From Flavicella marina (lineage in GTDB: Bacteria > Bacteroidota > Bacteroidia > Flavobacteriales > Flavobacteriaceae), in assembly GCF_009193215.1 (NCBI RefSeq), contig NZ_VYVA01000001.1:1054001-1118000 (forward strand): DNA of 64,000 nt, read 5' to 3'. Under the pieces are notes generated by a model. The model was not told the DNA's origin. It saw only the letters and a program-made list of their open reading frames with translations, and ran no database searches. Shown here piece by piece: positions 38,726-49,464 of this stretch. The position numbers and the translations under genes were made by a program. Each line of letters opens with the position of its first letter. The stretch's first letter is position 1.

Positions 38726-41700
38726 TTAAAAGTCTAATTGAACACCTAATCTAAATTGAGAAGTAATTGGGTAACTACCTCTGTCGATTCCTCTTGTAGC
38801 TAAGTTGTTTCCACCAATTTCAGGGTCAAAACCAGTATACTTTGTGAAGGTAAGTGGGTTTTGAGCTGCCACGAACAATCTTAACTTAGTAACATTTATT
38901 GTCTCTGTTATTTTTCTAGGTACTGTATATCCTAAATTCACATTTCTCAATCTGATATAAGAACCATCTTCTAACCAGTAATCTGTGAAACCTCTATAGT
39001 TATTGTGATCTCTACCTCTGTTCGTCGGTATTGTAGAAACAGCGTTTTGAGGTGTCCATTGGTATACTAAATCTTTATGTGTAGCAAATTTGTAAGCAAA
39101 TGCTTTACTACCGTTCATGATTTCAGCACCGAAAGAACCATACCATTGCATTGAAAAATCGAATCCTTTATAGTTTGCATTGAAGTTCAATCCAACTGTG
39201 TAATCAGGAGTTCCACTACCAGCATATCGTCTATCATCGATACTGATTTCTCCATCTCCATTCGCATCTACCATTTTTAAATCTCCAATTTTAGCTGTTG
39301 GGTTTACATTGGCTTGGTAGTCTGCTAATTCTTCTTCAGTACTTATTACACCGTCTGTTTTTATCAAGAAGAAAGCCCCTGCTTCGTACCCTTCAGCGAT
39401 TACTGAAACTAAATCTTCGTTATTGTTATCAGCAACATTACTACCATCTATATAAGAGATTTTGTTCGTTCCGGTCATTTTAGTAATAGTATTCTTGTTT
39501 TTAGAATAAGTCATGCCTATGTTCCAGTTGAACTTTCCTTTATGACGATAATTTAATGCTAATTCAAGACCTTTATTTTCCATATCTCCAGTGTTTAAAG
39601 TAACTGTTTTATATGCTGGCCAAGAACCATTTGTTGGCGGCACTAATAAAGGGAATAACATGTCTTGTTTGACTGTTTTGTAAATATCAGCGTTCAGGGT
39701 TAACTGGTTTTTGAAGAATCCGAAATCAATACCAATATTATCTTGGATTGATGTTTCCCATTGTGTAAATCTATTTTTATATGCCAATTGAGTAGCACCT
39801 AAAGCTAAGTTATCTGTGTCTTCAGGACCGAATACTGCATCTTGATTCAATACAATAGTTGGTTGGTAACTGTAATCTAAAATACCTTGGTTACCTGTAG
39901 TACCATGACTTGCTCTTACTTTAAATGAGTTTACTACTGATTTTGCTGGTTGCCAGAAGGCTTCGTCTGAAACATTCCATCCAACAGATGCTGAAGGGAA
40001 AATTTTGTACCTGTTTTCTGGTGCAAATCGAGATGAACCATCACGTCTTGCGCTCAAACTCAATAAGTATTTTCCTTTATAATTGTATTGTACTCTTAAT
40101 AAAGAACCAATTAATGTGTTCGTTCTATCTTGTTCCCATCTTGTTCCGGTACCAGCATCAGCATCCCTTAGGGCACCTTCTAAAGTCGTGATTTCATTAC
40201 TAAAGAAATCCTTTTTACTAGCAAAGAATGAAGTGTAATTGTATTTTTCTGCAGAGTAAAGTGCTAAGACCTTTAGATTGTGGTCACCAAAGCTTTTAGT
40301 ATAATTGATAAAGTTTTCCCATGTTGCTTTTGCAGATCTATTGCTTTGGTTCCAAGCTCCTGATCTTTGTTGTACCGGAACTTCGTCTCCATCTTCGTTA
40401 AACACTTGAAAAAGTGGGTTGATTCTTACACGTGTATTGTTTGTGTAAGCCATACCAAATCTTGTTGTAAATCTAAAATCGCTATTGATTTTGTAATTGG
40501 CTGTAATATTAGCATTCAAACTTTCACCGTTTCTAACATCTGTTTGTTGAAGTTTGGTTGAAATATTACTTAAGTTGATTGTTTCATTTTGATTTCCTCC
40601 ACCAGGAGTTTGAACCGTTGTGGCATTTGGGTCAATTTCTTGTTGGTACGGCTTGTATTTGTATGCATCAGTTAACAATCCCCAAGCTGCATATTCTTGT
40701 TCTTCAATTCTGAATCCAAGACCTGTGTCAATTTTCCATTTACCTTTGGTGAATTGTGTGTTTGCTCTTACGTTGATTCTATCGTAACCTGTGTTAATGA
40801 TAATACCATCTTGACTAAAATAGTTTCCAGTAATACTATACGCTAAACCATCTTTTCCACCTGAAATACGCAAACCATGGTTTTGGATTGCAGCAAAATT
40901 TTGTTGAATAACGTCTCTTAAGTTGGTGTTATTAGTAAACTGCTCAGTCCCTTGTTCTAAAGGAGTCCATGTGTTATTGTAGTGTGTGTTATTGTTAGCA
41001 GCACCTGATAAGAAAGTAATGTATAGTGATTCTTCTAAATCGGCTAAAGGAAGACCAGAGGTAATGTTTTGAACACCATAGTAGCTGTCTGCACTGATAT
41101 TCATTTGCCCCATTTTACCTTGTTTAGTTGTAATTAAGATTACCCCAGCAGCACCACGTGTTCCATAGATAGCGGCAGATGCGGCATCCTTCAAAACATC
41201 TATTGTTTCAATTTCATTTAAACTTAATTTTGGGTCACTTTCAAAAGGGATACCATCTACAATATATAGAGGTGAGTTACTAGCTTCTATAGAACTAATA
41301 CCTCTAATAACGATATTTGATTCTGATCCTGGTTGTCCATCACTAGCAGTAACGGTAACTCCGGCTATTTGACCTTGCAAAGCAGTTCCCAAATCAGCAG
41401 TTGAAGATTCAATCAACGTTTCAGCTTCAATACGAGCAACTGCCCCAGTAACTTCTTTCTTTTTCTGAGTACCATACCCAATTACTACTACTTCTTCTAA
41501 AGTAGAAACATCAGAAATAAGTTGAACGTTTATAGTTTGTTGTCCTTTGATGGCAATTTCTTGTGCAACAAACCCAATATAACTAACAAGTAAAGTGCTA
41601 TTTGAATCGGTTGTAATTTGATAATTCCCATCAAAATCGGTTACTGTACCGTTTGATGTTCCCTTGACCAGAACACTCACCCCGGGAAGAGGCTCTCCGT

Positions 41701-41821
41701 CTCCAGTAACAACACCTTTTACGGTGATTGTCTGTGCTTGAATTGTACCAAAGCTAACTAATAACAGTCCTGTTATAAATAATGCTTTGAGTTTCCAATT
41801 AACAAGTAATTTGAATTTCAT
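38726..41821 (-). CDS. SusC-family TonB-dependent outer-membrane transporter
   Basis: 1031 residues. Signal peptide ending IQAQ, then a carboxypeptidase-D-like regulatory domain (about 32-110, VKGVVTGDGEPLPGVSVLVKG), TonB box region EEVVVIGYGTQKKKEVTGAV, plug (LQGQIAGVTVTASDGQPGSES, LYIVDGIPF, IYGTRGAAGVILITTK) and a 22-strand-type barrel ending in RLGVQLDF. It imports oligosaccharides into the periplasm using TonB energy, with SusD as lid. It heads the minus arm and has the operator and promoter described at 41847-41907; the regulator gene is divergent. Confidence 0.97.
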   Translation of the reverse strand: MKFKLLVNWKLKALFITGLLLVSFGTIQAQTITVKGVVTGDGEPLPGVSVLVKGTSNGTVTDFDGNYQITTDSNSTLLVSYIGFVAQEIAIKGQQTINVQLISDVSTLEEVVVIGYGTQKKKEVTGAVARIEAETLIESSTADLGTALQGQIAGVTVTASDGQPGSESNIVIRGISSIEASNSPLYIVDGIPFESDPKLSLNEIETIDVLKDAASAAIYGTRGAAGVILITTKQGKMGQMNISADSYYGVQNITSGLPLADLEESLYITFLSGAANNNTHYNNTWTPLEQGTEQFTNNTNLRDVIQQNFAAIQNHGLRISGGKDGLAYSITGNYFSQDGIIINTGYDRINVRANTQFTKGKWKIDTGLGFRIEEQEYAAWGLLTDAYKYKPYQQEIDPNATTVQTPGGGNQNETINLSNISTKLQQTDVRNGESLNANITANYKINSDFRFTTRFGMAYTNNTRVRINPLFQVFNEDGDEVPVQQRSGAWNQSNRSAKATWENFINYTKSFGDHNLKVLALYSAEKYNYTSFFASKKDFFSNEITTLEGALRDADAGTGTRWEQDRTNTLIGSLLRVQYNYKGKYLLSLSARRDGSSRFAPENRYKIFPSASVGWNVSDEAFWQPAKSVVNSFKVRASHGTTGNQGILDYSYQPTIVLNQDAVFGPEDTDNLALGATQLAYKNRFTQWETSIQDNIGIDFGFFKNQLTLNADIYKTVKQDMLFPLLVPPTNGSWPAYKTVTLNTGDMENKGLELALNYRHKGKFNWNIGMTYSKNKNTITKMTGTNKISYIDGSNVADNNNEDLVSVIAEGYEAGAFFLIKTDGVISTEEELADYQANVNPTAKIGDLKMVDANGDGEISIDDRRYAGSGTPDYTVGLNFNANYKGFDFSMQWYGSFGAEIMNGSKAFAYKFATHKDLVYQWTPQNAVSTIPTNRGRDHNNYRGFTDYWLEDGSYIRLRNVNLGYTVPRKITETINVTKLRLFVAAQNPLTFTKYTGFDPEIGGNNLATRGIDRGSYPITSQFRLGVQLDF

Positions 41822-41846
41822 ATTGATTAGTTTTAAGATTAGGCTA

Positions 41847-41854
41847 CAAATATT
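41847..41854 (-). promoter_or_regulatory. -7 promoter element of susC
   Basis: The coding strand reads AATATTTG, one mismatch from TAnnTTTG. Its last base is exactly 39 nt after the start of the proximal half-site and 26 nt before the susC ATG. Confidence 0.55.
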
Positions 41855-41874
41855 TGTTTTTTTAGACCTGGTTA

Positions 41875-41907
41875 GGGAAACAAATGATTTTATCGAGGAA
41901 ACAAATC
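41875..41907 (-). promoter_or_regulatory. Tandem-repeat operator upstream of susC (PUL site 4)
   Basis: On the coding strand, half-sites GATTTGTTTCC (from 41907) and CATTTGTTTCCC (from 41886) start 21 bp apart. Confidence 0.78.
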
Positions 41908-42228
41908 CACTAAAGATAATGGATTATCTATCTTGTAGTGTTTGTGTAAGTGTCTTGAAAACAGTGTTTTAAAATTGTTTCCTTGCGTAGAAAAGAGTTT
42001 TGGTTGAGGCATTTGGTGAAAAATATGTTAAAAATTTTAATTAGTTTTATCATCTAATTGATACAATTTTTTTCACGCAATTTTTTCTTTTAGACACATG
42101 TCAAGTGTCTGACACAACTGTATTGTTTTGTAGAATTTTTGTATAATGTACAAATAAACTTCATAATACGACAGCTGTTTTCGAATTTCATAAACAGATG
42201 TTATTGTTAAATTTTTGAAATCATAAAT
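41908..42228. promoter_or_regulatory. Intergenic region between susC and the regulator gene
   Basis: About 320 nt without a credible gene. It should hold the regulator promoter; a near -7 match (AATTTTTG) lies at 42210-42217. A small palindromic cluster (agacac...gtgtct at 42092-42110, GTGTCTGACAC at 42105-42115) is present, function unknown. The 21-bp tandem repeat is not repeated on the regulator side, so autoregulation by that site is not suggested. Confidence 0.4.
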
Positions 42229-45200
42229 ATGAGTATTTTCTTTTTTCGTTGTAAGTATTTGATAGTTAGTTTTTTGTTTTTTAGTTTGTCTGTTTTTGGG
42301 CAAAAAAATGTGAGTTTTGACAGACTAACTACAATGGACGGTTTATCACAAAATGATGTAAATGCGATATATCAAGATAAAAAAGGATACATGTGGTTTG
42401 GAACTCATGATGGTTTGAATCGCTTTGATGGATATAATTTTACAGTTTTCTCTCCAAATCCTAAAAATGAAAAAAGTATCAATAGCCTAAGGATTTGGAA
42501 AATTATAGGTGATGAGAAAGATAATTTGTGGATAGCAACTACAGGCGATGGCTTGAATTATTACGATGCAACGAAAGAGCAATTCACTGAGATTAAACAT
42601 GACTCCCAAGATGAAAATAGTTTATCTGATAATTATATATCGTCTATATATTTAGATAGTGAAAATAGATTATGGGTTGCGACAAATTTGGGGATAGATA
42701 TGTTAGACCTAAATGAAGAGAGCGACAAACCAAAATTTATTCACTGTTCTTTAGGGAAGGGAGAAACTACAGGTATGTGGAGTGGGGCTCATATTTCTCA
42801 GATATATGAAGATAGTCTTAAACAAATTTGGGTATGTAGTGCAAAGGGAATTCATAAACTTGAAAAGAAAAAGTCTGGAGAATTCTATTTTCAGAAGTAC
42901 AACCCGTTTTTAGATTTACCAGATGTTGGAGTTAAATACATATGTGAAGACTCATATGGAAATCTTGTATTGACAACAATAAATGCATTGTACATACTAT
43001 CAAAAAGAGGGTATCCTAAAAAAGCGGTGCCGATTTATTGGGGTAATTTTAATGATTTATTGTTTTACGATGACTTTATTTGGGCCGCCACAAATCAAGG
43101 ATTGTTGCAGTTTAAAGTACAAGATGAAATTACCAAACCAACACTTATCAATCATTTTAAATATGATCCTAACAATAGATGGAGTTTGAGTTCGAATAGT
43201 ATAAAGTCACTATTTGTTGATGATACAGGTATTTTATGGGTTGGTACCTATGGTGCTGGAATAAATAAATACGATCCAAATGGGAAACAATTTCAGCATT
43301 ATTTTAAAACCGCAAATGAAGGGAGTTTAAGTAGTAATAAAATTCGTTCTGTATTTGAAGATAGTAATAAATACCTATGGTTTGGTACCGAAGGAGGAGG
43401 GATAGATATTTTACCTTCAGAAAATGATACTGGAAGTTTTGATCAGTTCGAAAAAATAGAAAGAAACTTCTTAGCATTTGTGATTTCAGAAGTTACGATT
43501 GGTGATAGAAAAAAGATTATGCTTGGTGGACAGTCAACACCAAGTGTATATACAGTCGATATCACAGAAAAGAAACCTGTGTCGGAATTGGTTTTAGAAG
43601 CATTGCCTGAAATTTCTAATACTGTTTTTTCAATATTACAAGATAGTAACAAAAACATATGGATAGGTACGTACAATGGTGGTATTGTGCGTTGGATGAC
43701 TTCTGATGTTGTGGGAGAATTTAAAAAAGACATTTTATATCATAATGAAAATCAAAAAGGGAGTATATCTAATAATATTATTCGAGATATTTATGAAGAT
43801 ACAAGAGGTAATCTTTGGTTCGGTACAGGAGATGGATTGAATTGTTTGACAAAAGAAGAGGCAAGTAAAAAGAATCCTAAGTTCGATATTTATAAGAACG
43901 ATCCCGATAATTTAACAACAATAAGTCACAATTATATATTGAATGTTTTTGAGGATTCTAATGGGACCATTTGGATTGGGACCTTTGGTGGCGGATTGAA
44001 CAAGTTCATTCCAAAGAAAAGTGGAAATGGTGCATATTTTAAATGCTTTACGACAGAACATGGTCTGCCAAATAATGTAGTAAAAGGAATGTTAGAGGAC
44101 TCTCAAGGCAATTTGTGGGTATCTACAAATAAAGGTATTTCAAAATTTGATACAGAAAGAGAGGTGTTTAAAAATTACGATCCAGAGGATGGATTGCAAA
44201 GTGATGAATTCGGAGAACTTGCTTGTTTAAAACGTAAATCAGGTCAGTTTATTTTCGGAGGTGTCAATGGTTTCAATGCATTTTATCCAGAGAAAATCAA
44301 AAGTAATAATATCAATGCACAGACTGTTTTGACAGATTTTATGATCTATAATAAATCTGTGGGTATTGGTGAAGAGTTTAATGGTCGAGTAGTTCTTGAT
44401 AAATCTATCAATGAGGTAAAAAATATTGAACTGAATTATGATGAAAATAGTTTTTCTTTTGAGTTTGCAGCTCTGCATTACGCAGCATCAGGTAAAAATA
44501 AATATGCCTATAAATTAGAAGGTTTCAATAAAGAATGGCAATATACGACGTCAAAAAACAGACATGCTACGTATACAAATTTAGAACCCGGAAATTATGT
44601 TTTCAAGGTGAAATCTTCAAATAATGATGGTGTGTGGGATGTTACTCCTGTAAAATTGAAGATCAAAGTAACTCCACCTTTTTGGGAAACAGGAATCGCT
44701 AAAGTCTTTTATTTGTTGTGTGTTTTAGGTTTGTTGCTGGCCTTTAGAAGGTTTACTATTATCAAGACTACTAAAAAATATGATTTAGAGCTAGAACATT
44801 TAGAAAAAGAGAAAAAAGAAGAAATTCATAAATTAAAACTTGAGTTTTTTACGAATATTTCACATGAATTTAGAACACCTCTAACACTTATCAATGGGCC
44901 TTTAGATTATTTGTTAAAGCAAGGAGATAAAATATCACCAAAAGAAGCTAAGGTGCAATACCAATTGATGAAGAAAAATACTGGTTATTTACTTCGATTG
45001 GTCAATCAGTTGATTGATTTTAGAAAAATGGATCGAGGTAAATTAGATTTGAATATTGCTAAGGGTAATATAGTTGCTTTTCTGAAAGAAGTTGGTGAGC
45101 CTTTCCAATTTTTAGGAACAAAAAAGAATATCAATTTTAAGGTGAAAGCGAAGACTGAATCGATACTTACTTGGTTTGATTCTGATGCGATAGAAAAAAT

Positions 45201-46482
45201 TGTTAACAACCTTTTGTCGAATGCGTTTAAATTTACACCGGAAGAGGGTGACATATTTTTAGAAGTTATAGAAGGTGAAGATTATGATGGACCAGAAGAA
45301 ATGTCAGAAGGTGTAAACTTAGAAGATCATGTATTGGTGAAAGTTCAAGATTCTGGACCTGGAATACCGGAACATCGTATTAATTTTATTTTTGAGAGGT
45401 TTTATGTAGAAGTCGACAAGCTAAAGATGAATATGAAAGGTTCTGGTATTGGATTGTCTTTTACTAAAAATTTGATAGAACTTCATCAAGGTAAAATTAG
45501 AGTGCAAAGTAATAGTGAAGAAGGTACTTGTTTTTACGTTTGGTTGCCAAAAGATAAGAAGGCATATGAAGATAAAACAGGGATAAGTTTTCAGCAAGTA
45601 TTTGAGTCAGATAGCTTTATTAGTCAAGAAGATGCCGAATCTCAAGCAATCGATGTGATGGATGAAATTGTTGACAAAAACATTAATAAGTCTAGGTCAA
45701 AATTACCCGTATTATTGATTGTAGATGACAATAAAGATATTCGATTGTTTATCAAACAGGGGTTAGGAGAAGACTATTATATCTATGAAGCGGAAAATGG
45801 TGAGAAAGGTTTTGAATTGGCTAAAAAGGTAATTCCAAATATCATTATTACTGATTTGATGATGCCTGTTATGGATGGAATTGAGTTTTGTGAAAGTTTG
45901 AAAACCACACAAGAAACAAGTCATATTCCGGTGATTATGCTTACAGCAAAAATGTCTCAAGAATCTGAAATTCAAGGATTGAAAACAGGTGCAGATGCTT
46001 ATATTCGAAAGCCTTTTGATATGGAGTTACTGCATTTGAAACTTCAGAATATTTTAAAACAGCGTCAAGAATTAAGGAAAAGGTTCAATAGAGAAATCAC
46101 ACTACAACCTACAGAAGTTACGGTAACATCAGCAGACGAAGATTTCTTAGAAAGAGCCATCGGAGTAGTTGAAAAACATATGATGGACACTGAGTTTAGT
46201 GTAGAGGTACTTGTAAAAGAAATGTTTTTAAGTAGAAGTCATTTTTATCTGAAGATTAAAGAATTGACAGGTTTGTCTTCAAGTGAATTTATTAGAAATA
46301 TTCGTTTGAAACGTGCAATGCAATTACTCACAGATAGTGATCTAGCAGTAAAAGAAATTATGTACATGACCGGTTTCAACACGGCTTCGTATTTTTCTAA
46401 ATGTTTTAGAAAACAGTTTGGTTTGATTCCAAGTGAGTACTTGAAAAAGCTGAAAAAAGAGAATTCAGAAAACAATTTATAA
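42229..46482 (+). CDS. Hybrid two-component system regulator of the PUL (HTCS)
   Basis: 1417 residues. Signal peptide/anchor, a periplasmic sensor of reg_prop-type beta-propeller repeats (repeating D..G.LW.GT..GLN.F), a Y_Y_Y domain (~745-810), a membrane helix (~825-842), HisKA with phospho-acceptor His879 in SHEFRTPLT, HATPase_c (NNLLSNAFKFTP, GSGIGLSFTKNL), a receiver with Asp1209 in TDLMMPVMDG, and a C-terminal AraC-type HTH (~1315-1410). All key residues are present. It senses a periplasmic oligosaccharide and activates the PUL. Divergent from susC; closed by a terminator. The four repeat operators are its likely targets (inference). Confidence 0.97.
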   Translation: MSIFFFRCKYLIVSFLFFSLSVFGQKNVSFDRLTTMDGLSQNDVNAIYQDKKGYMWFGTHDGLNRFDGYNFTVFSPNPKNEKSINSLRIWKIIGDEKDNLWIATTGDGLNYYDATKEQFTEIKHDSQDENSLSDNYISSIYLDSENRLWVATNLGIDMLDLNEESDKPKFIHCSLGKGETTGMWSGAHISQIYEDSLKQIWVCSAKGIHKLEKKKSGEFYFQKYNPFLDLPDVGVKYICEDSYGNLVLTTINALYILSKRGYPKKAVPIYWGNFNDLLFYDDFIWAATNQGLLQFKVQDEITKPTLINHFKYDPNNRWSLSSNSIKSLFVDDTGILWVGTYGAGINKYDPNGKQFQHYFKTANEGSLSSNKIRSVFEDSNKYLWFGTEGGGIDILPSENDTGSFDQFEKIERNFLAFVISEVTIGDRKKIMLGGQSTPSVYTVDITEKKPVSELVLEALPEISNTVFSILQDSNKNIWIGTYNGGIVRWMTSDVVGEFKKDILYHNENQKGSISNNIIRDIYEDTRGNLWFGTGDGLNCLTKEEASKKNPKFDIYKNDPDNLTTISHNYILNVFEDSNGTIWIGTFGGGLNKFIPKKSGNGAYFKCFTTEHGLPNNVVKGMLEDSQGNLWVSTNKGISKFDTEREVFKNYDPEDGLQSDEFGELACLKRKSGQFIFGGVNGFNAFYPEKIKSNNINAQTVLTDFMIYNKSVGIGEEFNGRVVLDKSINEVKNIELNYDENSFSFEFAALHYAASGKNKYAYKLEGFNKEWQYTTSKNRHATYTNLEPGNYVFKVKSSNNDGVWDVTPVKLKIKVTPPFWETGIAKVFYLLCVLGLLLAFRRFTIIKTTKKYDLELEHLEKEKKEEIHKLKLEFFTNISHEFRTPLTLINGPLDYLLKQGDKISPKEAKVQYQLMKKNTGYLLRLVNQLIDFRKMDRGKLDLNIAKGNIVAFLKEVGEPFQFLGTKKNINFKVKAKTESILTWFDSDAIEKIVNNLLSNAFKFTPEEGDIFLEVIEGEDYDGPEEMSEGVNLEDHVLVKVQDSGPGIPEHRINFIFERFYVEVDKLKMNMKGSGIGLSFTKNLIELHQGKIRVQSNSEEGTCFYVWLPKDKKAYEDKTGISFQQVFESDSFISQEDAESQAIDVMDEIVDKNINKSRSKLPVLLIVDDNKDIRLFIKQGLGEDYYIYEAENGEKGFELAKKVIPNIIITDLMMPVMDGIEFCESLKTTQETSHIPVIMLTAKMSQESEIQGLKTGADAYIRKPFDMELLHLKLQNILKQRQELRKRFNREITLQPTEVTVTSADEDFLERAIGVVEKHMMDTEFSVEVLVKEMFLSRSHFYLKIKELTGLSSSEFIRNIRLKRAMQLLTDSDLAVKEIMYMTGFNTASYFSKCFRKQFGLIPSEYLKKLKKENSENNL

Positions 46483-46486
46483 AATC

Positions 46487-46513
46487 AAAGGGCTGTAAGT
46501 ACAGCCCTTTTTT
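46487..46513 (+). terminator. Terminator after the HTCS gene
   Basis: Stem aaagggctgt (46487-46496) / acagcccttt (46501-46510), loop aagt, then T-run; 4 nt after the stop codon. Confidence 0.92.
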
Positions 46514-46616
46514 ATTACTACTATGCTAATTTGGGATATTCTTAATTCTAATTGTTATATTTTTAATACTTCAATTGTTATTTTTACGATCTAAGTAAGA
46601 ATCTAAAATAGTAGCT

Positions 46617-49463
46617 ATGTATAAAATATTTCAAGCAGGATTGTCTTTATTGTTGATTTCGATACTATTTATCGGTTGCGATGCCTATAAAAAACCAGCA
46701 AAAAACACGAAAAAGGAAGTAACGATTTCGAGCATCCCTATTGATCCAAATGTTAAAAAGGGAGTCTTGTCCAATGGTATGACTTATTATATCCAAAAAA
46801 ATGCAAAACCAGAGCAAAAGGTTGAGTTGCGTTTGGTGGTAAATGCAGGTTCTATATTAGAAGATGAAAAGCAATTAGGTTTAGCACATTTTATGGAGCA
46901 CATGAATTTCAATGGCTCTAAAAATTTTAAGAAAAATGAGTTAGTTGATTATTTGCAAAGTATAGGGGTCAAATTTGGAGCCCATTTAAATGCCTATACA
47001 AGTTTTGACGAAACAGTGTATATATTACCGATACCATCTGATGATCCCGAAAAATTAGAAAAAGGTTTTTTGATTCTTGAAGACTGGGCGTTTAATGCCT
47101 CACTTACAGAAGAAGAAATAGACAAAGAAAGAGGTGTTGTTTTAGAAGAATATAGATTGGGACTCGGAGCAGATAAAAGAATGCTGAGTAACTACTTACC
47201 AAAGTTGATGTACAACTCTCGTTATGCAGAAAGATTGCCAATTGGTACCAAAGAGGTTTTAGAGAATTTTACATACGAAGATTTAAGAAGGTTTTACAAA
47301 GATTGGTACCGACCAGATTTAATGGCTGTGGTCGCGGTAGGAGATGTAGATGTTGCAGTTTTAGAAGAAAAAATAAAATCACATTTCGGAAAGTATACTT
47401 CAGAGCAAAATAAAAAGGAAAGAAAAGTATACAATACTCCAAATCACAAAGAAACATTTGTTTCTATTGAAAAAGATCCAGAGGCTTCTCGTTCTGTCGT
47501 GCAAGTATATTATAAAGATCCTGAACTTTCGAAATTGATTGTCGATGAACAAGGGTATAAAAATAGATTAATTAATAGCTTGTTTTCTGATATGTTAAAT
47601 AACAGACTTGATGAGCTAAGAAATGAAGAAAATCCCCCTTATGTTTTTGCAGGTTCACGTTACGGAAGAACTTGGGCAAGAAATAACAAGGTGTATCAAT
47701 CATATGCTTTGTCGAGTGAAATAGGTCAGATAGAAGCATTGAAAGCAATTACTACTGAAAACGAAAGAGCATTGCGTTTCGGGTTTTTAGAAAGCGAACT
47801 TGATCGTGCAAAGGTTAGTGTTTTAAATCGTTACGAACGTGCTTTTAAAGAGCGAAACAAAAATGAATCAAGAAGTTTTGCCAGCGAGTATGTTCGCAAT
47901 TATTTGAATGGTGAAATAATTCCTGGAATTGCATGGGAATTTGAAATGGCAAAAAAGATGTTACCTTCGATTACTTTAGAAAACTGCAATGCTTTGCTGC
48001 CAAAATACATTCATGATGAAAACCGCGTTGTTGTTTTAACAGGACCCGAGAAAGAAGGTGTTCCAGAAATAACAGAACAAGATGTTTTGAACGTTTTGGC
48101 TGATGTAAAGAAGATGGAACTAACACCATACGAAGATGGTGCGTTGGGCGCAGGTTTGATGCAAGGCCTAGAGCTAGAAAAAGGAGAGGTGCTCTCTGAG
48201 GTATACGATTCGATTAATGAGATTACTCGAATAGAATTGAGTAATGGTGCCAAAATCACCTTCAAAAAAACGGATTTTAAAGACAATCAAATATTGTTTT
48301 CTGCATATAGCTACGGAGGTACATCTTTGTATAACGAGGAAGAGTTTATCAAAACAGATATTGCGAATGGTGCGTTGACAGAAGCTGGAGTAAATGGTTT
48401 TTCTAAAACAGAGTTAAAGAAAATACTAACCGGTAAAGGTGCTAGCGTAAATCCGGTTATCAGTACTTTAAGCGAAGGGATGCACGGAACAGCGACTCCT
48501 AAAGATTTTGAAACAATGTTTCAACTGATTCATTTGTATTTTACAAAACTAAATCATGATCCAAAGGCGTTTAGTTCATATGAATCAAAAATGAAAGCTT
48601 ATCTAAAAAATGCCTTGTCAAATCCAAGAACGTATTTTAATGTAGAAATAAATAAGTTTTTAAATAAAGGAAACCCAAGATATATAGGTTTTCCAACAGA
48701 TGAAAACTGGGCTGCGACTGACTATACTTTAGCTCATAAAAAATACCAAGAACGTTTTGCCGATGCTAGTGATTTTAATTTTTATTTTGTTGGAAATTTA
48801 GACGCTTCGGTTCTAAAAGAATATGCCGAAAAATATATAGGAAGTTTACCTAGTACAAAATCAAATGAGCGATATAAAGACGATGGTTATAGACCGGATT
48901 ATGCAACTATCGAAAAGCATTTAAAGAAAGGAACTGAACCAAAGAGTTTGGTAAAAATCCAATTCAGAGGAGAAACTACTTACGATGCTAATGAAGCTTA
49001 TTATTTGAAAAGTTTAGGAGAAATATTGACGATTAAACTTATTGAAAAACTGAGAGAAGAAGAAGGTGGTGTTTATGGAGTAGGAGCAAGAGGAGGCATG
49101 TCTAGAAATCCATATGGCTCATATTACCTTTCAATTAGTTTTCCGTGTGGCCCTGAAAAGCTCGAAATGTTGAAAGAAAAATCCTTGGCTGAATTGCAAA
49201 AAATTATTGAAGAGGGACCCGAAGAAAAAGATGTGTTAAAAATTAAAGAAACACAATTGTTAGAGCACAAAGAAAACCTCAAAAAAAACAGATTTTGGTT
49301 AGAACGCATAAAAAATGCAGATTTCAATGAGAAACCGTTGGAAGATGTTTCGAATAAAGTGGAAAAAATTAACAAACTGACAGCTAAAGATATTCAGGAT
49401 ATAGCTAAAAAATATGCTGTTAAAAATAGGTTTGTAGCTACATTAAATCCAGAATCTGAATAA
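46617..49463 (+). CDS. M16 family zinc metallopeptidase, lipoprotein
   Basis: 948 residues. Lipobox ILFIGCDAY with Cys21, so membrane-anchored in the periplasm. Four-domain insulinase/pitrilysin layout. The inverted zinc motif HxxEH is His91-Phe-Met-Glu94-His95 in LAHFMEHMNFNGS, with the third ligand Glu in the EERGVVLEEYRLG region (IDKERGVVLEEY). The second half is the inactive-type domain. It probably degrades peptides released during protein turnover at the envelope. It is 1 nt from the acetyltransferase gene, so the two form an operon, and is unrelated to the PUL. Confidence 0.95.
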   Translation: MYKIFQAGLSLLLISILFIGCDAYKKPAKNTKKEVTISSIPIDPNVKKGVLSNGMTYYIQKNAKPEQKVELRLVVNAGSILEDEKQLGLAHFMEHMNFNGSKNFKKNELVDYLQSIGVKFGAHLNAYTSFDETVYILPIPSDDPEKLEKGFLILEDWAFNASLTEEEIDKERGVVLEEYRLGLGADKRMLSNYLPKLMYNSRYAERLPIGTKEVLENFTYEDLRRFYKDWYRPDLMAVVAVGDVDVAVLEEKIKSHFGKYTSEQNKKERKVYNTPNHKETFVSIEKDPEASRSVVQVYYKDPELSKLIVDEQGYKNRLINSLFSDMLNNRLDELRNEENPPYVFAGSRYGRTWARNNKVYQSYALSSEIGQIEALKAITTENERALRFGFLESELDRAKVSVLNRYERAFKERNKNESRSFASEYVRNYLNGEIIPGIAWEFEMAKKMLPSITLENCNALLPKYIHDENRVVVLTGPEKEGVPEITEQDVLNVLADVKKMELTPYEDGALGAGLMQGLELEKGEVLSEVYDSINEITRIELSNGAKITFKKTDFKDNQILFSAYSYGGTSLYNEEEFIKTDIANGALTEAGVNGFSKTELKKILTGKGASVNPVISTLSEGMHGTATPKDFETMFQLIHLYFTKLNHDPKAFSSYESKMKAYLKNALSNPRTYFNVEINKFLNKGNPRYIGFPTDENWAATDYTLAHKKYQERFADASDFNFYFVGNLDASVLKEYAEKYIGSLPSTKSNERYKDDGYRPDYATIEKHLKKGTEPKSLVKIQFRGETTYDANEAYYLKSLGEILTIKLIEKLREEEGGVYGVGARGGMSRNPYGSYYLSISFPCGPEKLEMLKEKSLAELQKIIEEGPEEKDVLKIKETQLLEHKENLKKNRFWLERIKNADFNEKPLEDVSNKVEKINKLTAKDIQDIAKKYAVKNRFVATLNPESE

Positions 49464-49464
49464 G

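Noticed and set aside
41972-42015. AAATTGTTTCC (41972) and CATTTGG (42010) as a fifth tandem operator, on the regulator side
   Set aside because: Half-sites are 38 bp apart instead of 21 and no -7 element stands at the fixed distance.
42092-42115. Palindromic cluster (agacac/gtgtct and GTGTCTGACAC) upstream of the regulator gene as an operator
   Set aside because: Single occurrence, short arms and no promoter relation that can be shown; mentioned only in the intergenic entry.
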